Assembly: GCF_003233845.1 (NCBI RefSeq)
Contig: NZ_QKRB01000057.1
Span: forward strand, 248,001 to 312,000
Length of the DNA: 64,000 nt
Source of the DNA: Paenibacillus sambharensis
GTDB lineage: Bacteria; Bacillota; Bacilli; Paenibacillales; Paenibacillaceae
Reading direction: 5' to 3'
The notes under the pieces are model-generated. The model did no database searches, had not been told where the DNA came from, and saw nothing but the letters and a program-made list of their open reading frames with translations. The position numbers and the translations under genes are program-made. Positions 25,686 through 33,206 of the stretch are shown here, one piece after another. How positions within the stretch are numbered: position 1 is the stretch's first letter; each line of letters starts with the position of its first letter.

Positions 25686-26105
25686 ATGAGAATGAGCGGT
25701 TTTCTGGTCGGTGGAATCGTAGGTGTAATGGCAGCCGCCTATCTGGCGAAAAGACGTCCGGGGTCCTTTGCATGGGTTGGGGACGCGGCATCCGGACTAG
25801 TAGCGGGAGCCAAAAGCAAAATGATTGAAAACGCACTTGACCGTAAATTTGGCAAGGAGAAGCAGCCGAACCAGGCTGCGGCTCAAAATACTGCTGCAAT
25901 GAATAATGCAGCGCAAAGCACAATGGCACCAAATGCGGTCAGCGGTACGGCTGGCAGCAGTGCCCAGAACCAGCAGCAGGACAGCTCCTGGAATATGATT
26001 GCACAGCTGATGACGAGCGACCCGGAAGTGAAGAACCAGGCAGCCCAAATTATGACGGAAGCAGCTACCCCAGCTGATTCGGCCGCATCCACAGCGTCGC
26101 AATAA
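25686..26105 (+). CDS. Alanine/glutamine-rich protein with N-terminal membrane segment, unknown function
   Basis: 139 residues. A glycine/alanine-rich hydrophobic segment (about 5-22) is followed by a short basic region and then a long low-complexity stretch rich in Ala, Asn, Gln and Ser. A short folded island (about 98-120, WNMIAQLMTSDPEVKNQAAQ) interrupts it. GGGAGG lies upstream and a strong terminator follows, so it is a separate transcription unit. No family recognised; a spore or envelope role would be guesswork. Confidence 0.7.
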   Translation: MRMSGFLVGGIVGVMAAAYLAKRRPGSFAWVGDAASGLVAGAKSKMIENALDRKFGKEKQPNQAAAQNTAAMNNAAQSTMAPNAVSGTAGSSAQNQQQDSSWNMIAQLMTSDPEVKNQAAQIMTEAATPADSAASTASQ

Positions 26106-26120
26106 ACAGACGGATACAAG

Positions 26121-26167
26121 TTGGCCCGGCCGCCTGCAAATACAGGCGGCCGGGCCAATTTCTTTTT
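26121..26167 (+). terminator. Strong intrinsic terminator
   Basis: Sixteen-base-pair perfect stem (26121-26136 with 26143-26158, GGCCCGGCCGCCTG core) and the T-rich tail TTTCTTTTT. Confidence 0.92.
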
Positions 26168-26289
26168 CAGGTGCATATAGTGCATTTCAGCAGCAGACAT
26201 GATAACATAGATACATATAACTTATTATCACATATCTTAATACGGTTCATACGATGTTATAACCGATGCTGCAAAGGGGGGTTCCTTGC

Positions 26290-26901
26290 ATGAAGATCGA
26301 ACGGCTTAGTCAGGACAAGATTCGCATATTCCTGACGTTCGACGACCTCCTTGAACGGGGGATCCAAAAAGAGGATATGTGGCGCGAAATTCCGAAAGTT
26401 CATGAGCTGTTCAGTGAAATGATGGAGCAAGCTTACAGCGAACTCGGCTTCGACGCAAGCGGGCCTCTCGCGGTTGAAGTGTTTGCACTTCCGGCCCAAG
26501 GTATGGTCGTAATCGTCACCCGCGGCAAAACGGACAGCCATCATATCGGATATCCAGATACGGATGATGATCATGATGATGAGGTTTATGAGATGGAAGT
26601 TACGCTTGAACAGAGTGATACAGTTATGTATGCGTTCCGCGATTTTGAGGACGTCATCTCGGTTTCTAAGAAACTGCTTTCATCCGGTATTTCGGAGGAT
26701 GGACGGCTGTACGCCTATCAGGGCAAATATATGCTTGCATTTGATCCTGCAGGCTCAGAGCCTTCCAAATATCATGCGATTATAGCACTGCTTGCTGAAT
26801 ATGGCGAAGCTGCCTCGGTTACTACGGCTGTACTTGAAGAGTACGGCAAGGTTGTCATCGCCGCAGGCGCAGTGAAAGAGATATGCAATCACTTTGAATA
26901 A
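26290..26901 (+). CDS. mecA: MecA-family adaptor protein (MecA/YpbH)
   Basis: Adaptor that delivers substrates to the ClpC-ClpP protease. The N-terminal substrate-binding part reads MKIERLSQDKIRIFLTFDDLLERGI, and the C-terminal ClpC-binding part has DFEDVISVSKKL, YAYQGKYML and ILAEYGE-like features. 203 residues, a little shorter than MecA. A very acidic linker (YPDTDDDHDDEVYEME) joins the two. Because it sits beside gudB it corresponds in position to B. subtilis ypbH (mecB). Start 26290 follows a GGGGGG-rich ribosome site. Confidence 0.88.
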   Translation: MKIERLSQDKIRIFLTFDDLLERGIQKEDMWREIPKVHELFSEMMEQAYSELGFDASGPLAVEVFALPAQGMVVIVTRGKTDSHHIGYPDTDDDHDDEVYEMEVTLEQSDTVMYAFRDFEDVISVSKKLLSSGISEDGRLYAYQGKYMLAFDPAGSEPSKYHAIIALLAEYGEAASVTTAVLEEYGKVVIAAGAVKEICNHFE

Positions 26902-26911
26902 TCGTATAACG

Positions 26912-26957
26912 AAAGAGCATCTGAACCGGATCATAAATCCGGCAGACGCTCTTTTGT
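26912..26957 (+). terminator. Intrinsic terminator after the MecA-family gene
   Basis: AAAGAGC (26912-26918) pairs with GCTCTTT (26948-26954), with additional pairing TCTG/CAGA and CCGGAT/ATCCGG inside, then TTTTG. Confidence 0.8.
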
Positions 26958-27039
26958 CTTTCCATGGGAAGCGCCGTTAAAGCGCATAGACAGGCGGGGG
27001 GCCGTTCATAATAGACTGGTAGAAGGTGGTGTATATCCC

Positions 27040-28290
27040 ATGGCAGCACATAATCATCAGGAGATGCTGGCAGCAACGCAAACCATTATTGAAGAAGCAC
27101 TGTTGAAGCTGGGTTACGGTTCCGATATGGCCGAGCTCCTGAAGGAACCGCTGCGTATGCTGACGGTTCGGATACCAGTCCGGATGGATGATGGACGAGT
27201 GAGGGTTTTTACCGGCTACCGGGCCCAGCATAATGATGCGGTGGGTCCGACCAAGGGAGGCGTCCGGTTTCACCCAAGTGTTACCGAGGAGGAGGTAAAG
27301 GCGTTATCCATCTGGATGACGCTGAAATGCGGCATAGCCGATCTCCCTTACGGAGGCGGGAAGGGCGGCATTATCTGCGACCCGAGAAGCATGTCGTTCC
27401 GGGAGCTGGAGAGGCTGAGCCGGGGCTATGTACGCGCCATCAGCCAGATCGTTGGACCGAACAAGGATATTCCCGCTCCGGATGTCATGACCAATTCACA
27501 GATTATGGCCTGGATGCTGGATGAATACAGCCGTATTCGGGAACATGACTCTCCAGGCTTTATTACAGGCAAGCCGATCGTGCTGGGAGGCTCACTGGGC
27601 AGAGAGACAGCAACAGCGCGGGGCGTGGCCATTATGATCGAGGAGACGCTTGCTGTCATGGGGACCCCGCTCAAGGATGCCCGGATTGTCATTCAAGGCT
27701 TCGGAAACGCAGGCAGCTATCTGGCCAAGTTCATGTATGACGCGGGTGCGAAGGTGGTCGGAATCTCCGATGTTCACGGAGCGCTGCATGATCCGGACGG
27801 GCTGGATATCGAGGATCTGATTGATAAGCGGGATTCTTTCGGGGCGGTGACGAATCTGTTCCGCAAGACAATCAGCAATGACGAGCTGCTGGAGCTGGAA
27901 TGCGACGTGCTTGTGCCAGCTGCCATCGAGAATCAGATTACCGCAGATAATGCTCCACGGATCAAAGCTAGGGCTATTGTAGAAGCCGCCAACGGGCCAA
28001 CAACACTTGAGGCGACCAATATCCTGAATGACCGCGATGTCCTTATTGTGCCTGATGTTCTGGCCAGCTCGGGAGGCGTTATTGTCTCCTACTTCGAGTG
28101 GGTTCAGAACAATCAAGGGTACTACTGGTCTGAGCCGGAAGTAGATGTAAAGCTAAGAGCTATGATGGTGCGGGGATTCCGCGAGGTCGTCGATGTTCAC
28201 CGGTCGCGCAAGGTCAATATGCGGCTTGCCGCTTATATGGTAGGTGTCAGGAAGGTCGCGGAGGCTGCCCGCTTACGCGGCTGGGTATAG
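27040..28290 (+). CDS. gudB: NAD-dependent glutamate dehydrogenase
   Basis: Interconverts glutamate and 2-oxoglutarate with ammonia. GPTKGGVRFHP, catalytic lysine motif PYGGGKGG, PAPDVMTN, and the dinucleotide fold VIQGFGNAG are intact. 416 residues, a normal Glu/Leu/Phe/Val dehydrogenase length, with no sign of an inactivating insertion. GGTGGTG precedes the ATG. Position beside the mecA-type gene and prsW matches gudB in B. subtilis; rocG is the alternative name. Confidence 0.94.
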   Translation: MAAHNHQEMLAATQTIIEEALLKLGYGSDMAELLKEPLRMLTVRIPVRMDDGRVRVFTGYRAQHNDAVGPTKGGVRFHPSVTEEEVKALSIWMTLKCGIADLPYGGGKGGIICDPRSMSFRELERLSRGYVRAISQIVGPNKDIPAPDVMTNSQIMAWMLDEYSRIREHDSPGFITGKPIVLGGSLGRETATARGVAIMIEETLAVMGTPLKDARIVIQGFGNAGSYLAKFMYDAGAKVVGISDVHGALHDPDGLDIEDLIDKRDSFGAVTNLFRKTISNDELLELECDVLVPAAIENQITADNAPRIKARAIVEAANGPTTLEATNILNDRDVLIVPDVLASSGGVIVSYFEWVQNNQGYYWSEPEVDVKLRAMMVRGFREVVDVHRSRKVNMRLAAYMVGVRKVAEAARLRGWV

Positions 28291-28324
28291 ATTCTTCATA
28301 AAGAAAGGAGGTGACAGGCGTTAG

Positions 28325-29020
28325 ATGCTGCTGCTCTCAATCTTGGCGGCAGCCATTGCTCCAGGTGTGTCTTTGCTGGTCTACATTTATTTGAAGGACC
28401 GCTATGATATGGAGCCCTTCCATATGGTGGCAAGAATGTTTATTGTCGGCATGCTGATTGTGCTGCCGATTGTCATTGTACAGCGGGGGCTCATGCTGTG
28501 GTTAGGGGAAGAGCCGTTCATCTACGCTTATGTCATCTCTGCTGGCGTCGAGGAAGTGATGAAATGGTTTGTGCTCTATCACATCATCTACAATCATACG
28601 ATCTTCGATGAACCATATGACGGCATTATTTATGCATCCGCCATTTCACTTGGCTTCGCCACGCTGGAGAATGTGCTGTACGCGCTTCTGATGCCTTCTA
28701 CGTTTGGCTCCCTGCTCGTCAGGGCTCTGCTTCCGGTTTCGGCGCATGCCCTGTTTGGCGTCATGATGGGCTATTACGTGGGAAAAGCCAAATTTGCCGA
28801 GCAACACCAGACCAGACGTCTGCTGGCCTTCTCGCTGGCCCTGCCGCTGTTCTGGCATGGTCTGTACGACTACATCATGCTGACTGCTGAAACAACGTGG
28901 ATTTACTTTATTGTACCGTTGATGATTGTGCTGTGGATCAGAGGCCTGGCCAAAATCCGCAGGGCCAATGCGCACTCCCCTTTCCGGATTGTCGGACGCG
29001 AGGACGAGGTTAAAATGTGA
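28325..29020 (+). CDS. prsW: PrsW-family intramembrane metalloprotease
   Basis: Site-1 type membrane protease; in B. subtilis it cuts anti-sigma RsiW to switch on sigma-W. Motifs EEVMK (E76, E77, K80), FATLEN (E115), AHALFG (H141) and FWHGLYDY (H178) form the active site. 231 residues, about seven spans. AAAGGAGGTGA precedes the ATG. It follows gudB by 34 bases, and no rsiW is seen in the window, so its target is unknown here. Confidence 0.92.
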   Translation: MLLLSILAAAIAPGVSLLVYIYLKDRYDMEPFHMVARMFIVGMLIVLPIVIVQRGLMLWLGEEPFIYAYVISAGVEEVMKWFVLYHIIYNHTIFDEPYDGIIYASAISLGFATLENVLYALLMPSTFGSLLVRALLPVSAHALFGVMMGYYVGKAKFAEQHQTRRLLAFSLALPLFWHGLYDYIMLTAETTWIYFIVPLMIVLWIRGLAKIRRANAHSPFRIVGREDEVKM

Positions 29021-29075
29021 GTCTTCCGTCCATAATGCCTAAGGACAAAGTTAAAGACTTATCCAGGAGGTTGTT

Positions 29076-29234
29076 ATGGAAAACATGAGGGTTAAAGTGA
29101 GAATACGCTGCAATCAATGCGGAGAAAAGTTTGTGCTGCGAGGCAAGCGCGAGAAGGGAAGAATCGACACCGGCTTTAAGCAATGTCTATGCAATAATAC
29201 CGAAGATTTCGAGATTGAAGAACAAATGGTATAA
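29076..29234 (+). CDS. Small zinc-ribbon-like protein (52 aa)
   Basis: 52 residues starting MENMRVKVRIRCNQCGEKFV, with AGGAGG five bases upstream. Four cysteines are arranged CxxC (C12, C15) and CxC (C37, C39), suggesting a zinc-binding knuckle; the middle is basic (LRGKREKGR). It occupies the spot just before ypeB, where sleB lies in B. subtilis. Function unknown; could bind nucleic acid or a protein partner. Confidence 0.7.
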   Translation: MENMRVKVRIRCNQCGEKFVLRGKREKGRIDTGFKQCLCNNTEDFEIEEQMV

Positions 29235-29253
29235 CGACCAATATCTCATGCAT

Positions 29254-29309
29254 AAAGCTCCTTTCGACAAACCACACTAATGGCAGGTTTGTTAATGAAA
29301 GGAGCTTTT
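29254..29309 (+). promoter_or_regulatory. Hairpin that contains the ypeB ribosome binding site
   Basis: Long stem: AAAGCTCCTTTC (29254-29265) with GAAAGGAGCTTT (29297-29308), and GACAAACC with GGTTTGTT inside. The AAAGGAG Shine-Dalgarno of ypeB (29298-29304) is in the 3' arm. With TTTT after the stem it may also end transcription from upstream. Confidence 0.65.
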
Positions 29310-29314
29310 GCCTT

Positions 29315-30655
29315 ATGTACCAACGGTTAAGCGCAGTCCTGTTTCCCGTAGCAGCCCTGCTGCTGGTTGGCTCAGCCTATTGGGGTTATCAGGAGCATCA
29401 GGAAAAAAACTCGATTCTGATCAAAGCGGAAAATCAGTATCAGCGGGCTTTTCACGATTTGACTTACCACGTCGATCAGCTTCATGAGGAGTTAGGTAAT
29501 ACCTTGGCAGTGAATTCAACTTCGCAAGCGTATCACCGCAAGGGTCTGATCAATGTTTGGCGGATCACTAATGAAGCGCAGAACGAAATCAACCAGCTGC
29601 CGCTAACTCTGCTGCCATTCACGCGTACGGAAGAATTTCTCTCGAAGATCGCGAATTTCTCTTATAAGACGGCGATCCGGGATTTGACAAAGGAGCCGCT
29701 CACCAAGAAAGAATATGATACGCTGCTCACGCTGTATAAGAGTTCCGAAGACATTGCCAATAACCTGCAGGGAATGCAGACCAAGGTGCTGCAGGAGAAT
29801 TTAAGATGGATGGATGTCGAAATTGCGCTTGCCTCCAGCGGGGAGCAAGAGGAGAATACCCTTGTGGACGGCTTCCGGACGGTAGATAAGAAGGTCAGCG
29901 AATATCCTGAACTGGATTGGGGTCCTTCTGTAACCAAGATGTACGAGAAGCGCTCCCTTAAGCTCATGCAGGGTGAAGCCAAGAGTCCGGAAGAGATCCG
30001 GCAGTCGGCCGCTCATTTTCTCGGCATAAAAGACCCGTCGGTCATTCAGGTTGAGGAGAACGGGCAGGGCACGGAATATCAAACGTATTCTGCGGTTATA
30101 AGCGACCCGAGCTCCGATCGGCAAATCAAGATGGATTTTACCAAGAATGGTGGGCGGATGATCTGGTACCTTAACCCCCGTAATGTCGATAATCCGGCGG
30201 TCGATGTGGAGACAGCAGAGCAGGCTGCATCCTCATTCCTCCGTACCCATGGCTACCCCAATATGCAGGCCATTACGTTTGACAGGACCGATAACGCCAT
30301 CGTGCTGACGTTTGCAGCCCAGCAGGATGAGGTGCTGATCTATCCGGAGAAGCTGACGGTAAAGGTAGCCCTGGATAACGGGGATATTATTGGTCTGCAG
30401 GCAGCAGACTTTGTTTATGAGCATCATGAGCGTTCCTTGCCTAAACCTGCACTGGACAGTACTGAGGCCCGCAAGGCGCTTAATCCCTCGCTGCGTCTCC
30501 AGGGTGAACGCCTTGCCCTCATCGAGAATGATATGGGCGAAGAGACGCTGTGCTATGAGTTTACAGGCAGAATTAATGGAGGAAGCTACCGGATTTACAT
30601 TAATGCAGATTCAGGACAGGAAGAGAAGATTGAGCGGTTTGAAGCAATGGAATAG
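29315..30655 (+). CDS. ypeB: Spore germination protein YpeB
   Basis: Membrane-anchored spore protein that stabilises and localises the cortex-lytic enzyme SleB. One N-terminal span (about 5-24), a long helical region (to about 225), and PepSY-like domains in the C-terminal half (for example AEQAASSFLRTHGYPN, and a repeat toward the end). 446 residues is the normal size. The partner gene sleB, next door in Bacillus, is not within this window. The ribosome site sits within a hairpin. Confidence 0.93.
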   Translation: MYQRLSAVLFPVAALLLVGSAYWGYQEHQEKNSILIKAENQYQRAFHDLTYHVDQLHEELGNTLAVNSTSQAYHRKGLINVWRITNEAQNEINQLPLTLLPFTRTEEFLSKIANFSYKTAIRDLTKEPLTKKEYDTLLTLYKSSEDIANNLQGMQTKVLQENLRWMDVEIALASSGEQEENTLVDGFRTVDKKVSEYPELDWGPSVTKMYEKRSLKLMQGEAKSPEEIRQSAAHFLGIKDPSVIQVEENGQGTEYQTYSAVISDPSSDRQIKMDFTKNGGRMIWYLNPRNVDNPAVDVETAEQAASSFLRTHGYPNMQAITFDRTDNAIVLTFAAQQDEVLIYPEKLTVKVALDNGDIIGLQAADFVYEHHERSLPKPALDSTEARKALNPSLRLQGERLALIENDMGEETLCYEFTGRINGGSYRIYINADSGQEEKIERFEAME

Positions 30656-30697
30656 GAAAAAAGGGCTATTTTGTGGTAGTTGAATCTCAATCCTCCA

Positions 30698-30706
30698 TGT
30701 TATAAT
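30698..30706 (+). promoter_or_regulatory. Extended -10 promoter upstream of the PilZ gene
   Basis: TGTTATAAT at 30698-30706 is an extended -10 element; a weak TTGAAT box lies 15 bases further upstream (30680). The start codon is 26 bases on. Confidence 0.45.
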
Positions 30707-30731
30707 CAACCATATGGAGGGAGGAGCCCAA

Positions 30732-31385
30732 TTGCTGCCTAAAGTGAACCAAGTATTAATTCTGCAAGTTGCTTCTTCTGATGAAGAGGAAGCGAAAATC
30801 GAGTATAAATCAAGGATTGCCGATATACAGGAAGGACGGCTGCTGATTGAGGTGCCCATGCTTGAGCAGACCGGCCGGCTGAAGAAGCTTTACTTGGGGG
30901 ACGAGCTGTCCGCATACTTCCTTAATGAAGAGGGAGTGAAGCATTATTTCAGCTCTCACGTGCTAGGCTTCAGGCAGGATGTCCTGCGCCTGGTTGAGAT
31001 CAAGATGCCCGAGCCGGATTCGATAACGAAAATTCAGCGCCGGAGCTTTCTGCGGGTATCGGCCGAACTTGAGATGGCAATCAGGCTAAACGGCGATCAG
31101 CGGTTCATCGTCCATACGGATGATGTTGGCGGCGGGGGGATTTCCTTCTTGGCGGAAGGCGCCCGCGATGTTAAAGCGGGCGATTCGCTGGAGTGCTGGC
31201 TTCTGCTGCCTTATAAGAATGGATCCCTGGAGCACGCCAATTTCAAAGCGGAGATTGTACGCGTCAAGCTGCTGGAATCCGGCCGCAAGCAGGTTATGGT
31301 GAAGTACATCAGCATAACGGATGGCGAACGCCAGAAAATTATCCGTTACTGTTTCGAAAGACAGCTGGAAGTGCGAAAGCAGTAG
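30732..31385 (+). CDS. ypfA: PilZ-domain cyclic-di-GMP receptor (YpfA/MotI-like)
   Basis: 217 residues: an N-terminal YcgR-like domain (about 1-95) and a PilZ domain with the ligand motif RRSFLR (103-108) and DDVGGGG (130-136). Its B. subtilis relative YpfA (MotI/DgrA) binds c-di-GMP and brakes the flagellar motor. Start is TTG 30732, following GGAGGGAGGAG; ATG 30714 in the same frame has no ribosome site. Position between ypeB and cmk is the same as in B. subtilis. Confidence 0.87.
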   Translation: MLPKVNQVLILQVASSDEEEAKIEYKSRIADIQEGRLLIEVPMLEQTGRLKKLYLGDELSAYFLNEEGVKHYFSSHVLGFRQDVLRLVEIKMPEPDSITKIQRRSFLRVSAELEMAIRLNGDQRFIVHTDDVGGGGISFLAEGARDVKAGDSLECWLLLPYKNGSLEHANFKAEIVRVKLLESGRKQVMVKYISITDGERQKIIRYCFERQLEVRKQ

Positions 31386-31453
31386 GATACCATATGTGAA
31401 TAACCGCCAGCCGGGGCGGGCAAGCTAAACCCAAATATCGGAAGGAAGTGTCC

Positions 31454-31696
31454 GTGTATATGGGGAAGCGCAAGTCTTACGGCAGCTGTTCTAGTTGGGA
31501 AAAATGGAGCCGGATCGCTGACGAAGTTAGCTTCCGGCTCTTCTTGTGCCTGGCGGTGTTGTTCGTAATCCTCTTCATCGCGCAGGCGGCACTGAAGATT
31601 GAGCCGGTCAGAAGCTGGCTCTTGTTAACCGAGAGGCTGGAAGGCATCCCTTATACTGGGGATGTCTTTTGCATCTCTGTTTTTAGTGTGGTATAA
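31454..31696 (+). CDS. Small membrane protein (DUF5359/YpfB-like)
   Basis: About 80 residues with a basic N terminus (GKRKSYGSCSSWEKWSR), one span (about 28-47) and IEPVRSWLLLTERLEGIPY after it; the RLEG ending resembles the small YpfB family that lies before cmk in Bacillus. Start is unclear: GTG 31454 has the best spacing to GGAAGGA, GTG 31448 and ATG 31460 are alternatives. The stop codon overlaps a TATAAT promoter box for the next gene. Confidence 0.6.
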   Translation: MYMGKRKSYGSCSSWEKWSRIADEVSFRLFLCLAVLFVILFIAQAALKIEPVRSWLLLTERLEGIPYTGDVFCISVFSVV

Positions 31697-31697
31697 T
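31669..31697 (+). promoter_or_regulatory. Putative sigma-A promoter of cmk
   Basis: TTGCAT at 31669-31674 and TATAAT at 31692-31697, 17 bases apart. It lies inside the 3' end of the small membrane protein gene. Confidence 0.6.
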
Positions 31698-31707
31698 TTT
31701 CACGTTC

Positions 31708-31728
31708 GCAGGCCGTGCCTGCTTTTTT
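31708..31728 (+). terminator. Short hairpin with T6 run between the cmk promoter and cmk
   Basis: GCAGGC-CGT-GCCTGC at 31708-31722 then six T. It should stop transcripts arriving from the upstream gene; transcripts that start at the cmk promoter would be only about 20 bases long at this point. Confidence 0.65.
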
Positions 31729-31785
31729 CTTGGGGTGCTGTGAAGCTGGGGCTTCCTGCTTACCTGATGGTGGAGGGATTATTTT

Positions 31786-32496
31786 TTGGCAACGATAGAG
31801 CAGCATAATAACAGCGACCGGATCAACATTGCGATTGACGGTCCAGCAGGAGCGGGTAAAAGTACAGTTGCCCGCCGTGTAGCCAGCTTGCTGGGGTATG
31901 TGTATATTGACACAGGAGCCATGTACAGGGCTGTGACATTGGCCGCACAGCGGTCTGGCATCGGTACAAGCCGTGAAGATCTGCTTGCAGAGCTGGTAAG
32001 TAATCTGGACATTACATTGAAACCAGGGGATCCTGTTCAGCGGGTGTTCCTCAATGGCGAAGATGTTACCGGGTTGATCCGCTCGCGGGAGATTACAGCA
32101 GGTGTGTCGGCAGTGGCGGCTGTTGAGCCGGTCAGAACCAGTCTTGTTGACAAGCAGCGCAAGCTGGCACTTGCCAAAGGCGTTGTCATGGATGGCAGAG
32201 ATATCGGCTCGCATGTGCTTCCGGATGCGGAATTAAAGGTGTTCCTGACAGCTTCGGTGGAAGAACGCGCGAAGCGCCGGTACAAAGAGTCTGGTGCTGA
32301 GCAGGGTTATACGCTGGAGCAGCTGGAGCGGGAGATCGCCGAACGGGACCGGATGGACGAGCAGAGGCTTGTTTCTCCGCTTGTTAAGGCGAAGGATGCC
32401 GTTCTGCTGGACAGCACGAACGATACGATTGATGAAGTCGTGCAGCGGATATTGGAGCTCAGCCGCGGCAGAATTGCGGAGGCGAACTCACAATGA
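31786..32496 (+). CDS. cmk: Cytidylate kinase
   Basis: Phosphorylates CMP and dCMP using ATP. P-loop DGPAGAGKST (18-27), YIDTGAMYRA, and MDGRDIGSHVLPDA, plus lid arginines in RRYKESG. 236 residues. TTG start with GGAGGGA eight bases upstream. The next gene, plsC, begins within its stop codon. Confidence 0.96.
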   Translation: MATIEQHNNSDRINIAIDGPAGAGKSTVARRVASLLGYVYIDTGAMYRAVTLAAQRSGIGTSREDLLAELVSNLDITLKPGDPVQRVFLNGEDVTGLIRSREITAGVSAVAAVEPVRTSLVDKQRKLALAKGVVMDGRDIGSHVLPDAELKVFLTASVEERAKRRYKESGAEQGYTLEQLEREIAERDRMDEQRLVSPLVKAKDAVLLDSTNDTIDEVVQRILELSRGRIAEANSQ

Positions 32497-33068
32497 TATA
32501 CCGGATATGCCAGTTCCTGCTTGATGTGCTTTATACGTTACTATTCCGGATTAGAGCTGAAGGTCTGGAGCATGTACCAGACCATGGTCCTGTACTGCTC
32601 TGTTCTAATCATATCAGCAACTTTGATCCTCCAGCAGTTGGTCTTAAAGTACGCCGTCGCGTTCACTTTATGGCCAAGGCTGAGCTGTTTTCCTTCAAAC
32701 CATTAGGCGCACTGCTTACGGCGATCGGCGCTTTTCCGGTCAAGCGGGGCGGAGTCAGCAAGGAATCCATTAAGCTGGCGCTGCAGCTGCTGAAGGACGG
32801 CCAGGTAATGGGCATATTTCCTGAAGGGACGCGCAGCGTTCCCGGAATGGAAGGAGCGGCTAAGAAGGGAGCGGCAATGATTGCTCTTCGCAGCGGCGCA
32901 TCAGTTGTGCCAGTGGCGATAACGGGCAGCTACAGGCTGTTCGGCAAGGTTATTGTCCGTTACGGGCCCCCAGTTGACCTGTCCATTTTTGAGGGCGATA
33001 AGGATCCTGAACTGCTTGAGAGGGTTACTGACGTCATCATGGCTCATATTCGTGAGCTAAGCAGGTAG
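32493..33068 (+). CDS. plsC: 1-acyl-sn-glycerol-3-phosphate acyltransferase
   Basis: Adds the second fatty acid to lysophosphatidic acid, giving phosphatidic acid for membrane lipids. Acyltransferase motifs SNHISNFDPP (catalytic H-x4-D) and FPEGTRS are present. 191 residues, typical of the short Gram-positive form, with a hydrophobic N terminus. ATGA overlap with cmk shows coupled translation. The same order (cmk, plsC, S1 protein) is common in this phylum. Confidence 0.93.
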   Translation: MIYRICQFLLDVLYTLLFRIRAEGLEHVPDHGPVLLCSNHISNFDPPAVGLKVRRRVHFMAKAELFSFKPLGALLTAIGAFPVKRGGVSKESIKLALQLLKDGQVMGIFPEGTRSVPGMEGAAKKGAAMIALRSGASVVPVAITGSYRLFGKVIVRYGPPVDLSIFEGDKDPELLERVTDVIMAHIRELSR

Positions 33069-33082
33069 CTATGCCTATAAGC

Positions 33083-33110
33083 TTTCACACATGCCTTATC
33101 TTACTATAAC
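33083..33110 (+). promoter_or_regulatory. Possible promoter of the S1-domain protein gene
   Basis: TTTCAC (33083-33088) and TATAAC (33105-33110), 16 bases apart, upstream of the leader hairpin. Confidence 0.35.
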
Positions 33111-33130
33111 GAGAACATTGATTTTATTTT

Positions 33131-33168
33131 AAATCCTGCGAAGTGTTTCAAAAGCCTTCGACAGGTTT
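33131..33168 (+). promoter_or_regulatory. Leader hairpin upstream of the S1-domain protein gene
   Basis: AAATCCTGCGAAG (33131-33143) pairs with CTTCGACAGGTTT (33156-33168), 12 pairs with two single-base bulges and a 12-base loop. It ends 38 bases before the start codon. A role in autoregulation is possible but not shown. Confidence 0.4.
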
Positions 33169-33206
33169 AAATAAAGTTGGGGTATGAATCGAGGAGGTTA
33201 GTTCAC

